From the NCBI GenBank assembly GCA_947359465.1, contig OX375872.1:18274018-18338017 (forward strand): DNA of 64,000 nucleotides, read 5' to 3'. The position numbers and the translations under genes are program-made. Below the pieces are notes generated by a model. It was not told the DNA's origin, did no database searches, and saw only the letters and a list, made by a program, of their open reading frames with translations. Every line of letters begins with the position of its first letter. Position 1 is the stretch's first letter. Of the stretch, positions 45,345-56,205 are shown in pieces. Origin of the DNA: Metellina segmentata (Eukaryota; Arthropoda; Arachnida; Araneae; Tetragnathidae).

Positions 45345-45525
45345 CCGAATATGTATTTGATTAATTTATACAGATTGAACGTTTGTTTCCTATTTTAGTA
45401 TTCAATGTATTTTTAAAGTTTCTAAAGTAAATGTTTCGGACGAATATGTTAGAACATTCACAAAAACTTACTAACAGGTAAAATATATGCAACTAGTGAG
45501 TTTTCAGGGAAATGTGCAAAATCTT
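45345..45525 (-). repeat. Isolated inverted unit of the 42951-43965 array
   Basis: In reverse complement it reads TTTCCCTGAAAACTCACTAG, TTGCATATATTTTACCTGTT, AGAAACTTTAAAAATAC and GAATACTAAAATAGGAAACA, in the array order. Confidence 0.75.
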
Positions 45526-45660
45526 CCCAAATATTCTATTTTACAGAAGGAATCAATATAATCTTTCCAAAGGGTTCGGGGATTTTAACGTAACGAGCAA
45601 TAGAATCAAGGGATTATATTATTTAAAAGAAGCAACTTTTGAGAAATCAGCATTAACGAA
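45525..45660 (+). mobile_element. M2 monomer fragment
   Basis: CAAATATTCTATTTTACAGA, AGGAATCAATATAATCTTTC and CAAAGGGTTC are diverged M2 monomers without ends. Bases 45661-46340 show nothing recognisable. Confidence 0.55.
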
Positions 45661-46340
45661 TAATTCAAAAGGCCCCAGTTGGTGATGATTACACCTTAAA
45701 ATTTTTTTACAGCTACAAAAAAAGTATTACATAATTTTAAAGCTTGGAAACTACTGAATGAAAAATTAAAAAAAATTCTAAATTGATTTTTGGATGATTT
45801 TAATCTCCGAGTTTGCTTACGATAAACTAAAGGTGTACCTCAAAAATACTTGCTACCATCTTCCCTCGCGATTCGCTTGCCTTTCCAATAATCAGTAATT
45901 TTAGATGTAATCTTATTTTGTACCTGATCGATAGAGGCCTTTAATATCATTACTAAGATTTCAGAAGGTACCTTCTAATTTCCCATCAAGTGTCCGAAAC
46001 ATCCTTCAAATATTTAACAGACGTTAACCTTTTTTGAGAGATTGCTTGAACAACTTCATGTAAGAAGAGTTGGCAGGAAAAATTTATTAAACTTCTAACA
46101 TCGGATAAAATTAAACTATTTCAGACGTTACGCAATTGCGGGGAAAGCTTGGAGCTACAGGTAAACAGTAACGCTCACTAAACATTATACGGATTAAATG
46201 ATTAAATGTCATCACATTAACTACTTAAGTGGAGTTGGAAGATTCAATACCAGAATGTTAATTTAGTTTATTTCTATGAGAAATTTTCAGTGTAAGCAAA
46301 GAATTCGGAATAAGAAGAAATCGGAAGAGTGTAAGAAAGA

Positions 46341-46382
46341 AATCGGAAATAAAACCACCTTCAGGTGGTTTTATTTCCGATT
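46341..46382. repeat. Perfect 20-bp inverted repeat with 2-bp centre
   Basis: AATCGGAAATAAAACCACCT is followed by TC and then its exact reverse complement. It could extrude as a cruciform or fold as a long hairpin if transcribed. A partial direct repeat (GAAATCGGAA) precedes it. No flanking target duplication or gene. Confidence 0.95.
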
Positions 46383-46648
46383 GTGCAATGTTCTGCTCAG
46401 TTCATAACATAGTAACTTTGAATGTAACCGCAATCAAGGTATATTTGTTAAATTTAGACTTTATTTGCTCTGTTTTCAAGATCTCATTTCAGGGTTGAAC
46501 AGAGAGATTTTCAGTGTCAGCTGACAAACCAAAAGTAAAGCGAAGATGGAAGTAGGAAGCACAAATTGTCTCCTTCCAAGAACTGGTGACAGTTTGGAAC
46601 AGTTTTTTTTACCAGAGGTTGTCACTGCAGGGCATGTGACGCGAAACT

Positions 46649-46667
46649 AAACCACCAGGAGGGTAAA
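46649..46667 (+). mobile_element. M1 right-end relic
   Basis: AAACCACCAGGAGGGTAAAG matches only the M1 right terminus, with TTAA mutated. Confidence 0.4.
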
Positions 46668-46716
46668 GCAAGTTATTAGTGTAAACATATTTGAAAGGGG
46701 TTGGGGTTTTGAAAGG

Positions 46717-46996
46717 ATTTTCAATTCGATATTGGATTGTTGACTAATTTAAATTCGCCATTGCATTTTTGACACTAGTTTCAATTTGACATTGGATTTT
46801 TGAGTATTCTCAATTTAATATTGGATTTTCGGCAGTATTTTCGATTCGACATTGGATTTTTTAAAACATTTTTAATATGACATTGTAGTTTTGATAGTAT
46901 TTTGAATTCGGCATTGGAATTTTGACAGTATTCTCAATTTAATTTTGGATTTTCGACATTATTCATCATCTGACATTGGATTTTCGTCATTAGTTA
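46717..46996 (+). repeat. ~33-bp minisatellite
   Basis: About eight imperfect units of ATTTTCAATTCGACATTGGA, TTTTTGACAGT. Confidence 0.85.
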
Positions 46997-47078
46997 AATA
47001 ATAAGTAATTGGTTCAATAAGAACTTTGAAGATCTGGGTTAATGCTTGCTCCACCTCAGCCTATTTAAAATACTCAAT

Positions 47079-47169
47079 CCCTTAAAGTGGTTTCGACGAA
47101 ATATCTCGTCCTGAACATGACCAATATTGCTAATGACGAGATATCTCGTCCACACAATCCCCAGGAGGG
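47079..47169 (+). mobile_element. Minimal M1 element (91 bp, two palindromes)
   Basis: Left end CCCTTAAAGTGGTTTCGACG, right end CAATCCCCAGGAGGG with TTAA at 47170-47173. The second core is a perfect GACGAGATATCTCGTC. Same two-palindrome form as 26211-26302. Confidence 0.85.
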
Positions 47170-47173
47170 TTAA

Positions 47174-47658
47174 AAAAATTTGGGAAAACATTTACGATAT
47201 TGACAGTTTTTTTTACAAAGAATTTAATTTATCTGGTTTCTGAAACTTTTTTAATACATACATTCCCCTTTAATTTTTTTTAGTAAAAAATAAGGGATGG
47301 ATAAAAAAAGTTTAAAGGCAATTTTTCTCATTGAATCAAATCCTCTAATCAACTACGTAAATTAAATTAGAAACCTGTGTAGCTCGTATTCTTCTCAGGG
47401 TTCCGCCCATCCTTTTAGTGCTCAGTAATTCACTACTAAATACTTTAAAAGATGAAACTGTTGATGAAATATAATCTCATTAAGAGAAGAAAGAGGCGAA
47501 GGGATTTTGTAACATAAATCGTCTTTTCCTTTTCAAGTTGAAGAGTACATTAACTCTGATTTCCCTTACGATCACTTGTGCTTCGTCGTTTTTAATTTCA
47601 TAACTAACACTACACTTTGGGCCAACTAGATTACGAGACCTTTTCCTCAATCTGAAGA
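47174..47658. other. Unique DNA, nothing recognised
   Basis: No supported feature. Confidence 0.4.
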
Positions 47659-47977
47659 GGCCGAGGTAGCCCAGTTGGAAAAGTAACGGATTAACAAATA
47701 CGAAGGTTCCGAGATCGAAACTAGGTCCAACCAAAGACCACCGTGTATACGGTGGCTGGTGCACGGTAAATCTGTAGTGGCCTCAAATGTCCTCACGTTG
47801 GCGTAGTGCGAAAGTTAAGAGAGTGGGCTGCATGTCAGGTGTTATCTTGTCATATGACCGTGGCTCAAAATTGCGAGGTGTTGTCCTTGGATCTTTCACT
47901 CCCTGATTGATCCCGGACCAGCGCCAATAGCTTCTTGTGTGCTCCAGTGCAATGTTAATTAACTACCTAACTACCAA
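47659..47977 (+). mobile_element. Full-length tRNA-derived SINE
   Basis: About 320 bp. The head GGCCGAGGTAGCCCAGTTGG, AAAAGTAACGGATTAAC, AAGGTTCCGAGATCGAAAC carries A-box and B-box-like segments of an internal RNA polymerase III promoter. The body follows (GTGGCTGGTGCACGGTAAAT, TCAAATGTCCTCACGTTGGC). The 3' end is TGCTCCAGTGCAATGTTAAT, TAACTACCTAACTACC. Its mobilising LINE is not identified. The minus-strand frame over it is a by-product. Confidence 0.88.
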
Positions 47978-48595
47978 CTTGTCAAGCTGAATATAAATGG
48001 CGGTAGTGTTTCCAGTTAGTATTCTGAATATGAAGTCAGTTGGCTTGTTTTTCGTAAGTGATTTCAACACTTTTCGAATAAAATTCCGAATTAGTAATCT
48101 AGCTGTTTCGAAAATATCTGACCAAATTCTAAAGGGTTGTAGAGGGAAGAAACAAAGTTCAAAGAAAACATTTTTTCTCAGAGTGTATCCGGAAATGCTG
48201 AGTTCAGGTTGTAGAGGGCGTTGTTTAGTTCAGACAATGACATCGCTTCGCACATCGGCGTAAGGTGTCATTCCAACTTCGGATTTTCAATGGCACGCTT
48301 CGAATCCGTGTAGCGATGCATGTCGTTGAAATCACCAGTAACAAAAACAAGTGAGACATAAAATTGCACATTTTATTGTCGTTAAGCTCTTTTTAGAGTT
48401 ATTTAATTTTAATAGCTGAAAATCGAAAACAGAAAAAAAAGACGTCTGCGTGGGAGGAACACGATGTTTCCTTTAATAGACCACCTCACATGTTGGTCTA
48501 AAAGGAAACGAAGCGGCCGACTTCTTTTGCAAATAATGAAAGATTAGAGGCTTTACCATTTCATACCAGACTAACACCTGAAGGAATTGCTTGAA
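47978..48595. other. Unique DNA, nothing firm
   Basis: An 88-aa frame (47997-48263) has no recognisable domain. Confidence 0.4.
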
Positions 48596-48900
48596 AATTC
48601 TGAGGGGTTCACATGCATAATTTCTCCTTCCAAACTTCAGTCGTCCCAGCATGACTTTTAACTAGTTTTCATCTTCTTGACCACTATTCTTTGGAAAAGG
48701 ACAATAGAATATTTCCAAAGGATTATATCCTAAGGAAAGGAACAATAGAATATTTCCAAAGAATTCCACTCAAAGAAAAAGAACATTGAAATGTATCTAA
48801 AGAATTATATTATAAGGAAACGAGCAATAAAATATTTCCAAAGTATTCTATCATAAGGAAATGAGAGAGACAGAATGCGTATAAATCCCCCTCAGAGGGA
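48596..48900 (+). mobile_element. M2 element with left-type termini on both sides
   Basis: Left end ATTCTGAGGGGTTCACATGC, CATAATTTCTCCTTCCAAAC, monomers, then AATGCGTATAAATCCCCCTC, AGAGGGATA. The right side resembles an inverted left end rather than the usual right-end block. TTAA is lost on both sides. Confidence 0.7.
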
Positions 48901-49027
48901 TACCTATTTATTCGTATAATTGTCAAATACGAGAGTAAGTTTAAATGAGTGTCTTTTAAACTCATCATTTTATACCTAATTTAATATTTTTATGAAAATG
49001 TGTGGGTAATTTTGTACATAAATCGTA

Positions 49028-49551
49028 CAGAATTCTGCTTGAACTATTATTTCATTTACTTGAATTTGTGGTATGCTTTCGTAGTAAATGCGTATTGATA
49101 CAAATTTAAATGCTGACTAAGCATTGCATCAAGTAACACTTGTAACTGAACCAATTAAATATTTTATATATTTAAATAACATCAATAAAAAACATTCTAT
49201 GCTTTTTTAAAGGTATTGGTAAATATTGTTTGAAGCTATTGTTTTGGGCAGTTTAAAGCCTGAACATTTTTTTCACGAATGATTGGCACATTCTGTATAT
49301 TTTAAATACGTTATTTAAATATATTTAACCTTCCAAGTGGGTTTTACGAGATATCTCGTCCATCAAGCTCTGAACAACTTTGCTAATGACGAAATATTTC
49401 GTCATCAAGTTATTACCGATTTTCATTTCAATTTTCTATCATGATGAGTCAAGGGTCATATTTTTTCAAATAACGAGATAGTATCTCGTCCATCAAGACC
49501 TGGTCAGTTTTGCTAATGACGACATACCTCTTAGAGACAACCACCAGGAGG
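49028..49551 (+). repeat. Paralogous block D1, copy 2, ending in an M1 element
   Basis: Matches 42389-42790 as described for copy 1. This copy keeps the intact M1 element (49329-49551) and lacks the 62-bp doubling. Confidence 0.9.
49329..49551 (+). mobile_element. M1 miniature element, complete
   Basis: 223 bp between TTAA copies (49325-49328, 49552-49555). Left end CCTTCCAAGTGGGTTTTACG, right end CAACCACCAGGAG. Part of block D1. Confidence 0.9.
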
Positions 49552-49555
49552 TTAA

Positions 49556-50258
49556 TGCATTCTGAAGTTTGTGTTTCCTAAAGTGCTTTCTTAGAAACAA
49601 ATTAAAATGCTACTAAAATATTTTAAAAAACGTTTCAACGCAAATATGTTTTATAGTATTCTTACTTGATAGAAGCCTTTACAACAACGCTCTAGTTGGT
49701 AGGGGGTAGTGAAAGAAAATAAATTCATTTTAATATTATTTATTAACATTTCAGAGTAGAATTAAATATAAAACTATTTACAGAACTTAAATAAATTTCA
49801 ATCCCTTATCTCCAATAAATATTAATTCCAACAATGCTAGTCAGAACATGGCTCTATCAAACTACAGAATTTTCACCAGCCTTCCCTTAACGAATTCAGC
49901 ATGTTTCTGAGAAAAGTACACTCACAGATGTACCATACTACTTAAGAATTCCATTTCGGTTTCTCAGCCTATAACACAGCCCGTTTGTTTGTTTGTAACC
50001 ACGTTTGTTTTCACCAAACTGACAGGATATACACAAAACTTTCCCAACCATCATTAGCTCTGTGTACTTTAATTCTTTCTCTACATAATTTTCTGCTTTG
50101 TGTTTAGAACACTTCTTGGTTTTGTTTGAGGTTGTGTATGCATTTTAAGACTGAACATTTATATTGGTAGTTTGATTAATTATATAGCTACAATGAGTTG
50201 CAAAAAGAGTTGCTTTGTAAGAATAAAGTCAAAGCTAATTTCAAGCTTTCTATATATC
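49556..50258. other. AT-rich DNA, nothing recognised
   Basis: No supported feature. Confidence 0.4.
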
Positions 50259-50345
50259 TAGTTCAAACGACTTGGCGGGTTAAAATTATAAAGCAAAAGG
50301 AATTTGTTTTACCATCGAGCTGAAAACGCAAAAGTACATACATAC
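50259..50345 (+). repeat. M1 terminus plus flank, duplicated at 50715-50792
   Basis: CAAACGACTTGGCGGGTTAA followed by AATTATAAAGCAAAAGGAAT and TTACCATCGAGCTGAAAACG. The same combination of M1 left terminus (in reverse) and flank recurs at 50715-50792. Confidence 0.8.
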
Positions 50346-50489
50346 AAAGCAATCAAAAATTTTATTTAAATTTCGTTATATTTGTGTCACTATTTAAGTG
50401 TGCGTTTTAACAAAAATTCCAATGTTAAATATTTAAAGAACTTAGTTTTTTTTTCACTTAATAAATATGATGCATAAAGCATTTAACGT

Positions 50490-50732
50490 CCTTTGTGGCT
50501 TGGCTGCCTTGACGAGGTATTTAGTTGTGTTATAAAAACTCTTAGGAGGTCTTGATGGAGGAGATACTCGTCATTAGAAAAACTGACCTGATTTCACTCT
50601 CATCATCATCAGGAAATGTACAATCTTCATAAATAGGTATTCGATCGACATCCTTGCTGACGAGATATCTCGTAAATAGCGAAATTGATCAGTTCTCGAT
50701 GGACGATATATCTCGTTCAAAGCACTTGGAGA
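50490..50732 (-). mobile_element. M1 miniature element, reverse
   Basis: Right end eroded (TTGGCTGCCTTGACGAGGTA), left end TTCAAAGCACTTGGAGAG then TTAA (50733-50736). About five monomers. Confidence 0.78.
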
Positions 50733-50792
50733 GTTAAAAATTATAAAGCAAAGGAATTGGTGTTACCATCGAGCTGAAAACACAAAAATAAT

Positions 50793-51584
50793 CCAAATAT
50801 TTCGCCAAATTTGGCAATAATTAGGATCACGCGGAAAACCTCGTAGAGAAAATTGCAGGATTACACGCAGTGAATGCCAAGACCAAGTTTTCAATTAAGG
50901 GAGATTTTAACAATCACACAATTTTATAGAGCAAAATGAGGTATTATCATAGATGGGATACTATAAATCTACGATTTTAGGATTAACAGATGTTGCTAAA
51001 ATTAAAACATTTATCAACTTTATCAATATTTATAGATTATTCAGCAGTTAATAGAAATAGTTACAGCTAATGAATAAACTTTGCCGCAAGCGTTGATTTT
51101 AGCAACAAGCTTCTTTACAGTTAGTAACAAATACTAACAGTACGTGAATCAATTTAAATGCTATTTGTAACTGATAAGACAGACGGTAACATTTAATTTA
51201 TATAGTTAGTATGTGCTGAAATTATTAGTTATTGCAGCTTCTAATCTTACCCATTCAAAAAATGAATACTTAAAAGATAACTTTTATACATTTTCAAACT
51301 TGCTTTTTAACATTTGTGGTATAGCTATTAGTTCTTCAATAACAGTTACTAACTGTTGATTTGATCTGCTAACTGTTATTGGAAGAGCATAATCACCGGT
51401 ACGTTTTCTATCTGAAACCAAGCCGTAAAAATAGCGTGGGAAAAGCTTCTCTCTTAAAAAAATTAAAAATTCATCTATGAGTACCACGAGGTCGGTTTAC
51501 GGGAAAAAAGTGAAGTAATGCTTTTACTCTACAATACAGATGATTAGATTATCACATCTATTGGTTGAAATGAACCATGGATTA
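50793..51584. other. AT-rich DNA, nothing recognised
   Basis: A minus-strand 67-aa frame (51284-51487) has no domain. Confidence 0.4.
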
Positions 51585-52080
51585 TTTCAAATTTTAGAAA
51601 GATTCTATTGTTCTTTTCTTTGGAAAAATTCCGTTCGTTCTCTTAGAAAAGAATCCTTTCGAAAGTTTCCGTTGAGCCTTTCTTTTGAACAGAATCCTTT
51701 GGAAATATCCTATTGTTTCTCTTATCAAATATAATACTTTATAAATACTCGATTGTTCCCCGAAATAAAATACTTTGAAAATATTCTATTGTTTTCTCCA
51801 CCAAACAGAATACTTTGGAAATATTCTATTCGCACCTTTCGCAGAATGGAATAGTTAGGGAGAAATATTCCATACCTTTCCTTCCAATAGAATCCTCTGG
51901 TAAGTATCAATACGTCCTTTCCATAGAATATAGTACTTTGGAAAGGTTATATTGGTCCGTTTCTTAGAATTGATTTCTTCGGAAAGATTATATTGTTCAA
52001 GAATACCCAAATAATTTAAAGTCACGAAGGACAGACAGCAGATTGAAAGTGACATCATGCGTGTGAACAGATCTGGGGAA
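51585..52080 (-). mobile_element. M2 miniature element, reverse
   Basis: About ten monomers of the form AGAATCCTTTGGAAATATTC, TATTG(T/C)TC. The left end in reverse is CATCATGCGTGTGAACAGAT, CTGGGGAA, then TTAA (52081-52084). The right end is not recognised. Confidence 0.75.
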
Positions 52081-52084
52081 TTAA

Positions 52085-53138
52085 CTAATCTCGTGCAAAT
52101 TAAATATTCGTAATTGAAAATATTTTACATAACTCTTCTACTAAAACGGGTCTCGTCATTTTAGGTTGTAAATAATTTGTCAAGAATCACCCTTTTCTTA
52201 GAAATAAAGCAAGTGTATAGCATGCTTCTTGAAAAATGTTCCTTAAGCAGGTTCCATTGTTCTAGTATCCCTTTGTCGCTCTTAAAGTTATTTATCTTTA
52301 ACAAAAGGCTTTGGATTGAATAGATTGAAATAAAGATAGCTTTCCACAAGTGCGTATTTAAACAAGGGAGCATAAATATATTTAAAATAAATACATTTTA
52401 TCCTTAGGGCATACGTGAAGAATCACCAGTTGTTAGCACATTAACATTTGGAAAAGAAATCAATCAAATCTAAACCACAAAGAAACGTACACAAGACCCC
52501 GTAAATTGTTTTTATTCAAATAAATATAATTCCTGATCGTAGCGTTAACAATCAAAGAATGACAAAATAATTTTTGAATATAGCATAGATGAGATGAATG
52601 CACAATAGCGAGAAAAAATATCACCCAAAGATTTTCATAAGATGCGAATATTTGTTTTTCATTTCGAGGAATTGCTTTCAAGTTATTAATTTATTTTTAA
52701 TTTTAAGACAAAGAAATTGTTTCAATTGAAATCTCAAAGCTCAATAGAGAGTTTAAAAAAATTCGTTATTTGTATTTGGTCATATTTGCAACGAATTATT
52801 TTTTTTGAAATAAAAGGTGTTTAAAGTCATTCTTTACGTCTAGTGAATCTATTCACTCTTGTAATAATAAACATACGCGATTTCGTAATAAGTAAATTGA
52901 CGTTCACAGATTTAAAGAAATTCATGATTCAAATCTCACAATGGATTGTCGGTGTAAAAAGGCTTTTTATTTTAAGTCCTATATGACTTTCATGCATTGA
53001 AGAATTTCTTCAAGAGTTACTTTTTGGGGTTTTACACAGTTCTTGAACCTTTCTAGCCCTTGTGCCTGAAAACGCAATCAAACATGTAGTGAAGTAAAAT
53101 AGGAAACTATGCGGTTGTCATCAGAATATATCATTTAA
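52085..53138. other. AT-rich DNA, nothing recognised
   Basis: Short minus-strand frames (52161-52373, 52460-52681) look random. Confidence 0.4.
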
Positions 53139-53725
53139 CTATTTGAGTGTCTCGAGGTTTGTGAGCGAGAACGTTAATTTTTACTCACAACACACTTAAT
53201 GACTAAATATATAACCACATATTTTAAAAGAATCCATGGATTCTTTAAGTCCTTAGAGTAATTTAACTGGTCTTTTCCTTCGAACACAAGATTTGGAAAG
53301 AGATTCTATTAATTCTGTCCTTAGATTAAAATCCCTTTGAAATATTTTTTTGCTTCTTTCGTAAGAAGAGAACAATTACTGATAAAAGTTTTATTATTGA
53401 TTCTTTCATCAGAATAGAATCGTTCGGAAGGAGGTTATATTTGTTATTTAATTAGAATAGAATGCTATTTGGAAAAAAATATTGTCCTTTCCTTAAAATA
53501 GAATCTTTTGGAAATATTTTATTGGTCATTTACAAAAAATAGAATCGTCTGGAAAGATTAAATTGGTCATTTTCATATAATAGAATCGTTTGAAAATATT
53601 GTTTGGATCCTTGTCTTAGAATAGAATCCTTTGGAAATATTTTATTCGTCAAGAAATTTAAAACTCGTTAGAAATCATGCAGGGAAGGCTGAAAGTAAAA
53701 TTATACGTGTGAAACCCTCATAGTG
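53139..53725 (-). mobile_element. M2 miniature element, complete, reverse
   Basis: 587 bp between TTAA copies (53135-53138, 53726-53729). The right end TATTTGAGTGTCTCGAGGTT is followed by ACACTTAATGACTAAATATA. About ten monomers follow. The left end reads TTATACGTGTGAAACCCTCA. Confidence 0.83.
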
Positions 53726-53729
53726 TTAA

Positions 53730-54034
53730 TTTTCTGATGCAAGTAGTTAACTAAGCCCGTAAGATAGGAACTCCCATAGGGGAACTCCTTTTGGGGAAAT
53801 AAAAATATTGTTATAAACACTTTATCTTGTTCACGCCCTTTTACATAATCCCCATTGAGAGTTAACCCGCTTGGGGAATGTGATTACAACAAAATCATTA
53901 AGAATTGAAAACAATGTTATTAGCATGAGATTCGACGAGTTCAGCTTCCCGTTAACTTTAATACTTGCGTATTCAATAGAAGACCGGAGATCTGATAATA
54001 AAATATTTTTATTTGTACTTTGTGATTTATTGCA
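53730..54034. other. AT-rich DNA, nothing recognised
   Basis: A small local repeat of GGAACTCC/GGGGAA type near 53767-53800 only. Confidence 0.35.
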
Positions 54035-54038
54035 TTAA

Positions 54039-54256
54039 CCCTCCAGGTGGTTGTCTTGATGAGGCATCTCGCCTCGTTAGCAAAATTGATCATATCTTGA
54101 TGGACGAGATGTCACCTGAAGAAAGCTGACCATATCTTGATCTCGTCATCATAAAAAAGCGGCAATATCATGATGGCGAGCTATCTCTTCATTAGCAAAA
54201 TTGATCAGATTCTGATGGAGGAAATACCTTGTCTTAACCATTTACAATTAGGAGGG
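54039..54256 (-). mobile_element. M1 miniature element, reverse
   Basis: TTAA (54035-54038), right end CCCTCCAGGTGGTTGTCTTG. The far end TTTACAATTAGGAGGG is followed by TTTAG instead of TTAA. Four to five monomers. Confidence 0.82.
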
Positions 54257-54321
54257 TTTAGAAATTTCTTTACCCCTATTTAAGACCCTAAACTCCCAAT
54301 CTGCTTTTCTTACTCAGATCT

Positions 54322-54443
54322 TCATTAAAACCGATCATCATAAGAAAAAAAATCGTCAGTATCTTTATGACCAGGTATCTCGTCATTATCAAAATTGTTC
54401 AGATCTTAATGGACGAGATATTTCGTCGAAATCATTTCGAGGG
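54322..54443 (-). mobile_element. M1 fragment, reverse
   Basis: Two to three monomers, then the left end GTCGAAATCATTTCGAGGG and TTAA (54444-54447). The other end is missing. Confidence 0.75.
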
Positions 54444-54447
54444 TTAA

Positions 54448-55074
54448 TAGTAATTGTAATTCAATGGTAATTCTTATTAGAAACTTCCAAAAAAGTAATA
54501 TTTGGAATAACACAGTGGGCACTTTATTTGCTCAAAACACATACATATAATCAGAAATAAGTATTCCAATATACCATTTCAATCGTGTTAATCCTTAAAC
54601 GAAAGCAACATGTTACTGTTTTCTAATCTATAAATATGTGATTTAACTATTGCACCTAGGGCATTTCTATTCCGAAATAAAACTGTCAATATTCCATGAA
54701 TTCGGCTGATGTATTTACCTTTTCACGGTCTCTGATAATTAAAGCAGGCCTTTCCCGTTACAATGGCTCGTTTCTGAATGCCATCCTGTGTCCTCAAATG
54801 TCTTTTGTCGGTATTATCTTTACCCCCATTCTTGCGAGCTTATACTCAACAATTACAACAAAAGACGAGTTCCTGATAAAGTATGAGTGGAGATTCCCTT
54901 TGGAAACTCTCACCACACTCCCAGCTCAATCCTATTCTGATATATTGATTATATTTTAGGTTACAACCTGGTGTTCTTGAGACATTTGAATTGCATATTA
55001 TGCTATATGAATACATTATGAATTGAATTGCTGCGGTTTTCCACCGTGTTATTTTAGAGGAATTACGAAAGGAC
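54448..55074. other. Unique DNA with an unassigned 87-aa frame
   Basis: The frame 54696-54959 (starting M-N-S-A-D-V-F) is open, but no domain is recognised. I do not call it a gene. Confidence 0.4.
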
Positions 55075-55077
55075 AGT

Positions 55078-56205
55078 AGAAATGGGCAGTAGATCTGAAA
55101 TTTAGTACAAACCGAAATAAAACTAAACTTAGCATCTTCATTACGGTTTGAAAAAACAGTCCTTTAATCCTAGAATCATGATTAACAATACTTTAATTGA
55201 AAAGGTTGTAAACCCAATATATTTGGGCATTATGCTGGATACAGAATTACTTTTCAATCAGCACATAAACAAAATCTCCAACAAGGCTCTTGAACACTGA
55301 ACATCATGGAAAGTTATTATAGAACAAGATGGAGAGCCATATGAAAAACTCTTAAAACCACCTAATCGACCCTAATAAGACTAATAATGGTATATGCAGC
55401 AACCATTTGGCCTCCATCTTGTGTAGCATTAAAGGGAAAACTTGATGGGATGCAAGCAAAAGCAGTCAAAATCATTATCGGCGCAGTGTTCTCCAGAAGT
55501 GGACAAAACATCTAGACTAATAAATTTTCAAGCTACAAAGAGATGTATACCGGAATAACTGGAATGCCTTATTGAGTAATAAAGTTCGTGCTCTAGTCTC
55601 ATTGCTGAAAGCTTTTGGAGTCACTTGTTTTCGACTTCTTATCGGGTGACTACTTACATAGGCACTTGGCACTTATATCTTATTTTGGAAATCAGCTATC
55701 TGTCCTCTTTTCAAACTGGACGAAATGACTGGAGACCACCACAAAAAACACCAATGCTCAACAAGTGGTTGAACTGGACTCTGCTGTTGGCTACTGGAAA
55801 GCAGTGCATAATGTACACGGTCACATATGACTCAGAAGTGGACACAACAACATCTAGAATAATAGATTTTCAAGCTACAAAGACATGTCAACTGGAATGT
55901 CTTATTGAGTAAAAAAGCTCTTGTTCTAGTCTCCTTGCACAAAGCTTTTGGAGTCATATGTTTTCGATTTCGTACCGAACATGCCTACTTACAAAGACAC
56001 TCATATATTATTTTGGAGTAGCGAAATCAACTATCTGTCCTCTTAGCAAACTAGAAGAAATGCCTGGAGACCACCAAGAACAATCATAAAATTCTTGACA
56101 ATACAGCTGAAAATACTGTAGATAGTGTTGTTAAAGGAAATTTTACCACTTCAGACCATTATTAGGTTGCTCGATGGCTGATGGGCGTGAGGCTAGAGAA
56201 GAGCG
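55078..56205 (+). pseudogene. Non-LTR retrotransposon (LINE) remnant, 3' part of the RT frame
   Basis: Scattered in-frame pieces match the C-terminal half of a LINE reverse transcriptase: KFSTNRNKTKLS, then YLGIMLD and HINKIS (the YLG-x-x-LD block after the polymerase core), then LIRLIMVYAATIWPP and a MQAKAVKIIIG segment. Further on there are two copies of an SICPL-type zinc-finger region followed by EM-G-DH, near 55700 and 56030, and a final ARWLM. Multiple stops and frameshifts occur. A segment of about 360 bp (TTTTCAAGCTACAAAGA to GGAGTCA) is duplicated in tandem (about 55520 and 55870). The family is uncertain (Jockey/CR1-like or another arthropod clade). Confidence 0.72.

Noticed and set aside
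54696..54959. 87-aa frame as a small gene
   Set aside because: No recognisable domain or homologous repeat, and of a length common by chance in this window.
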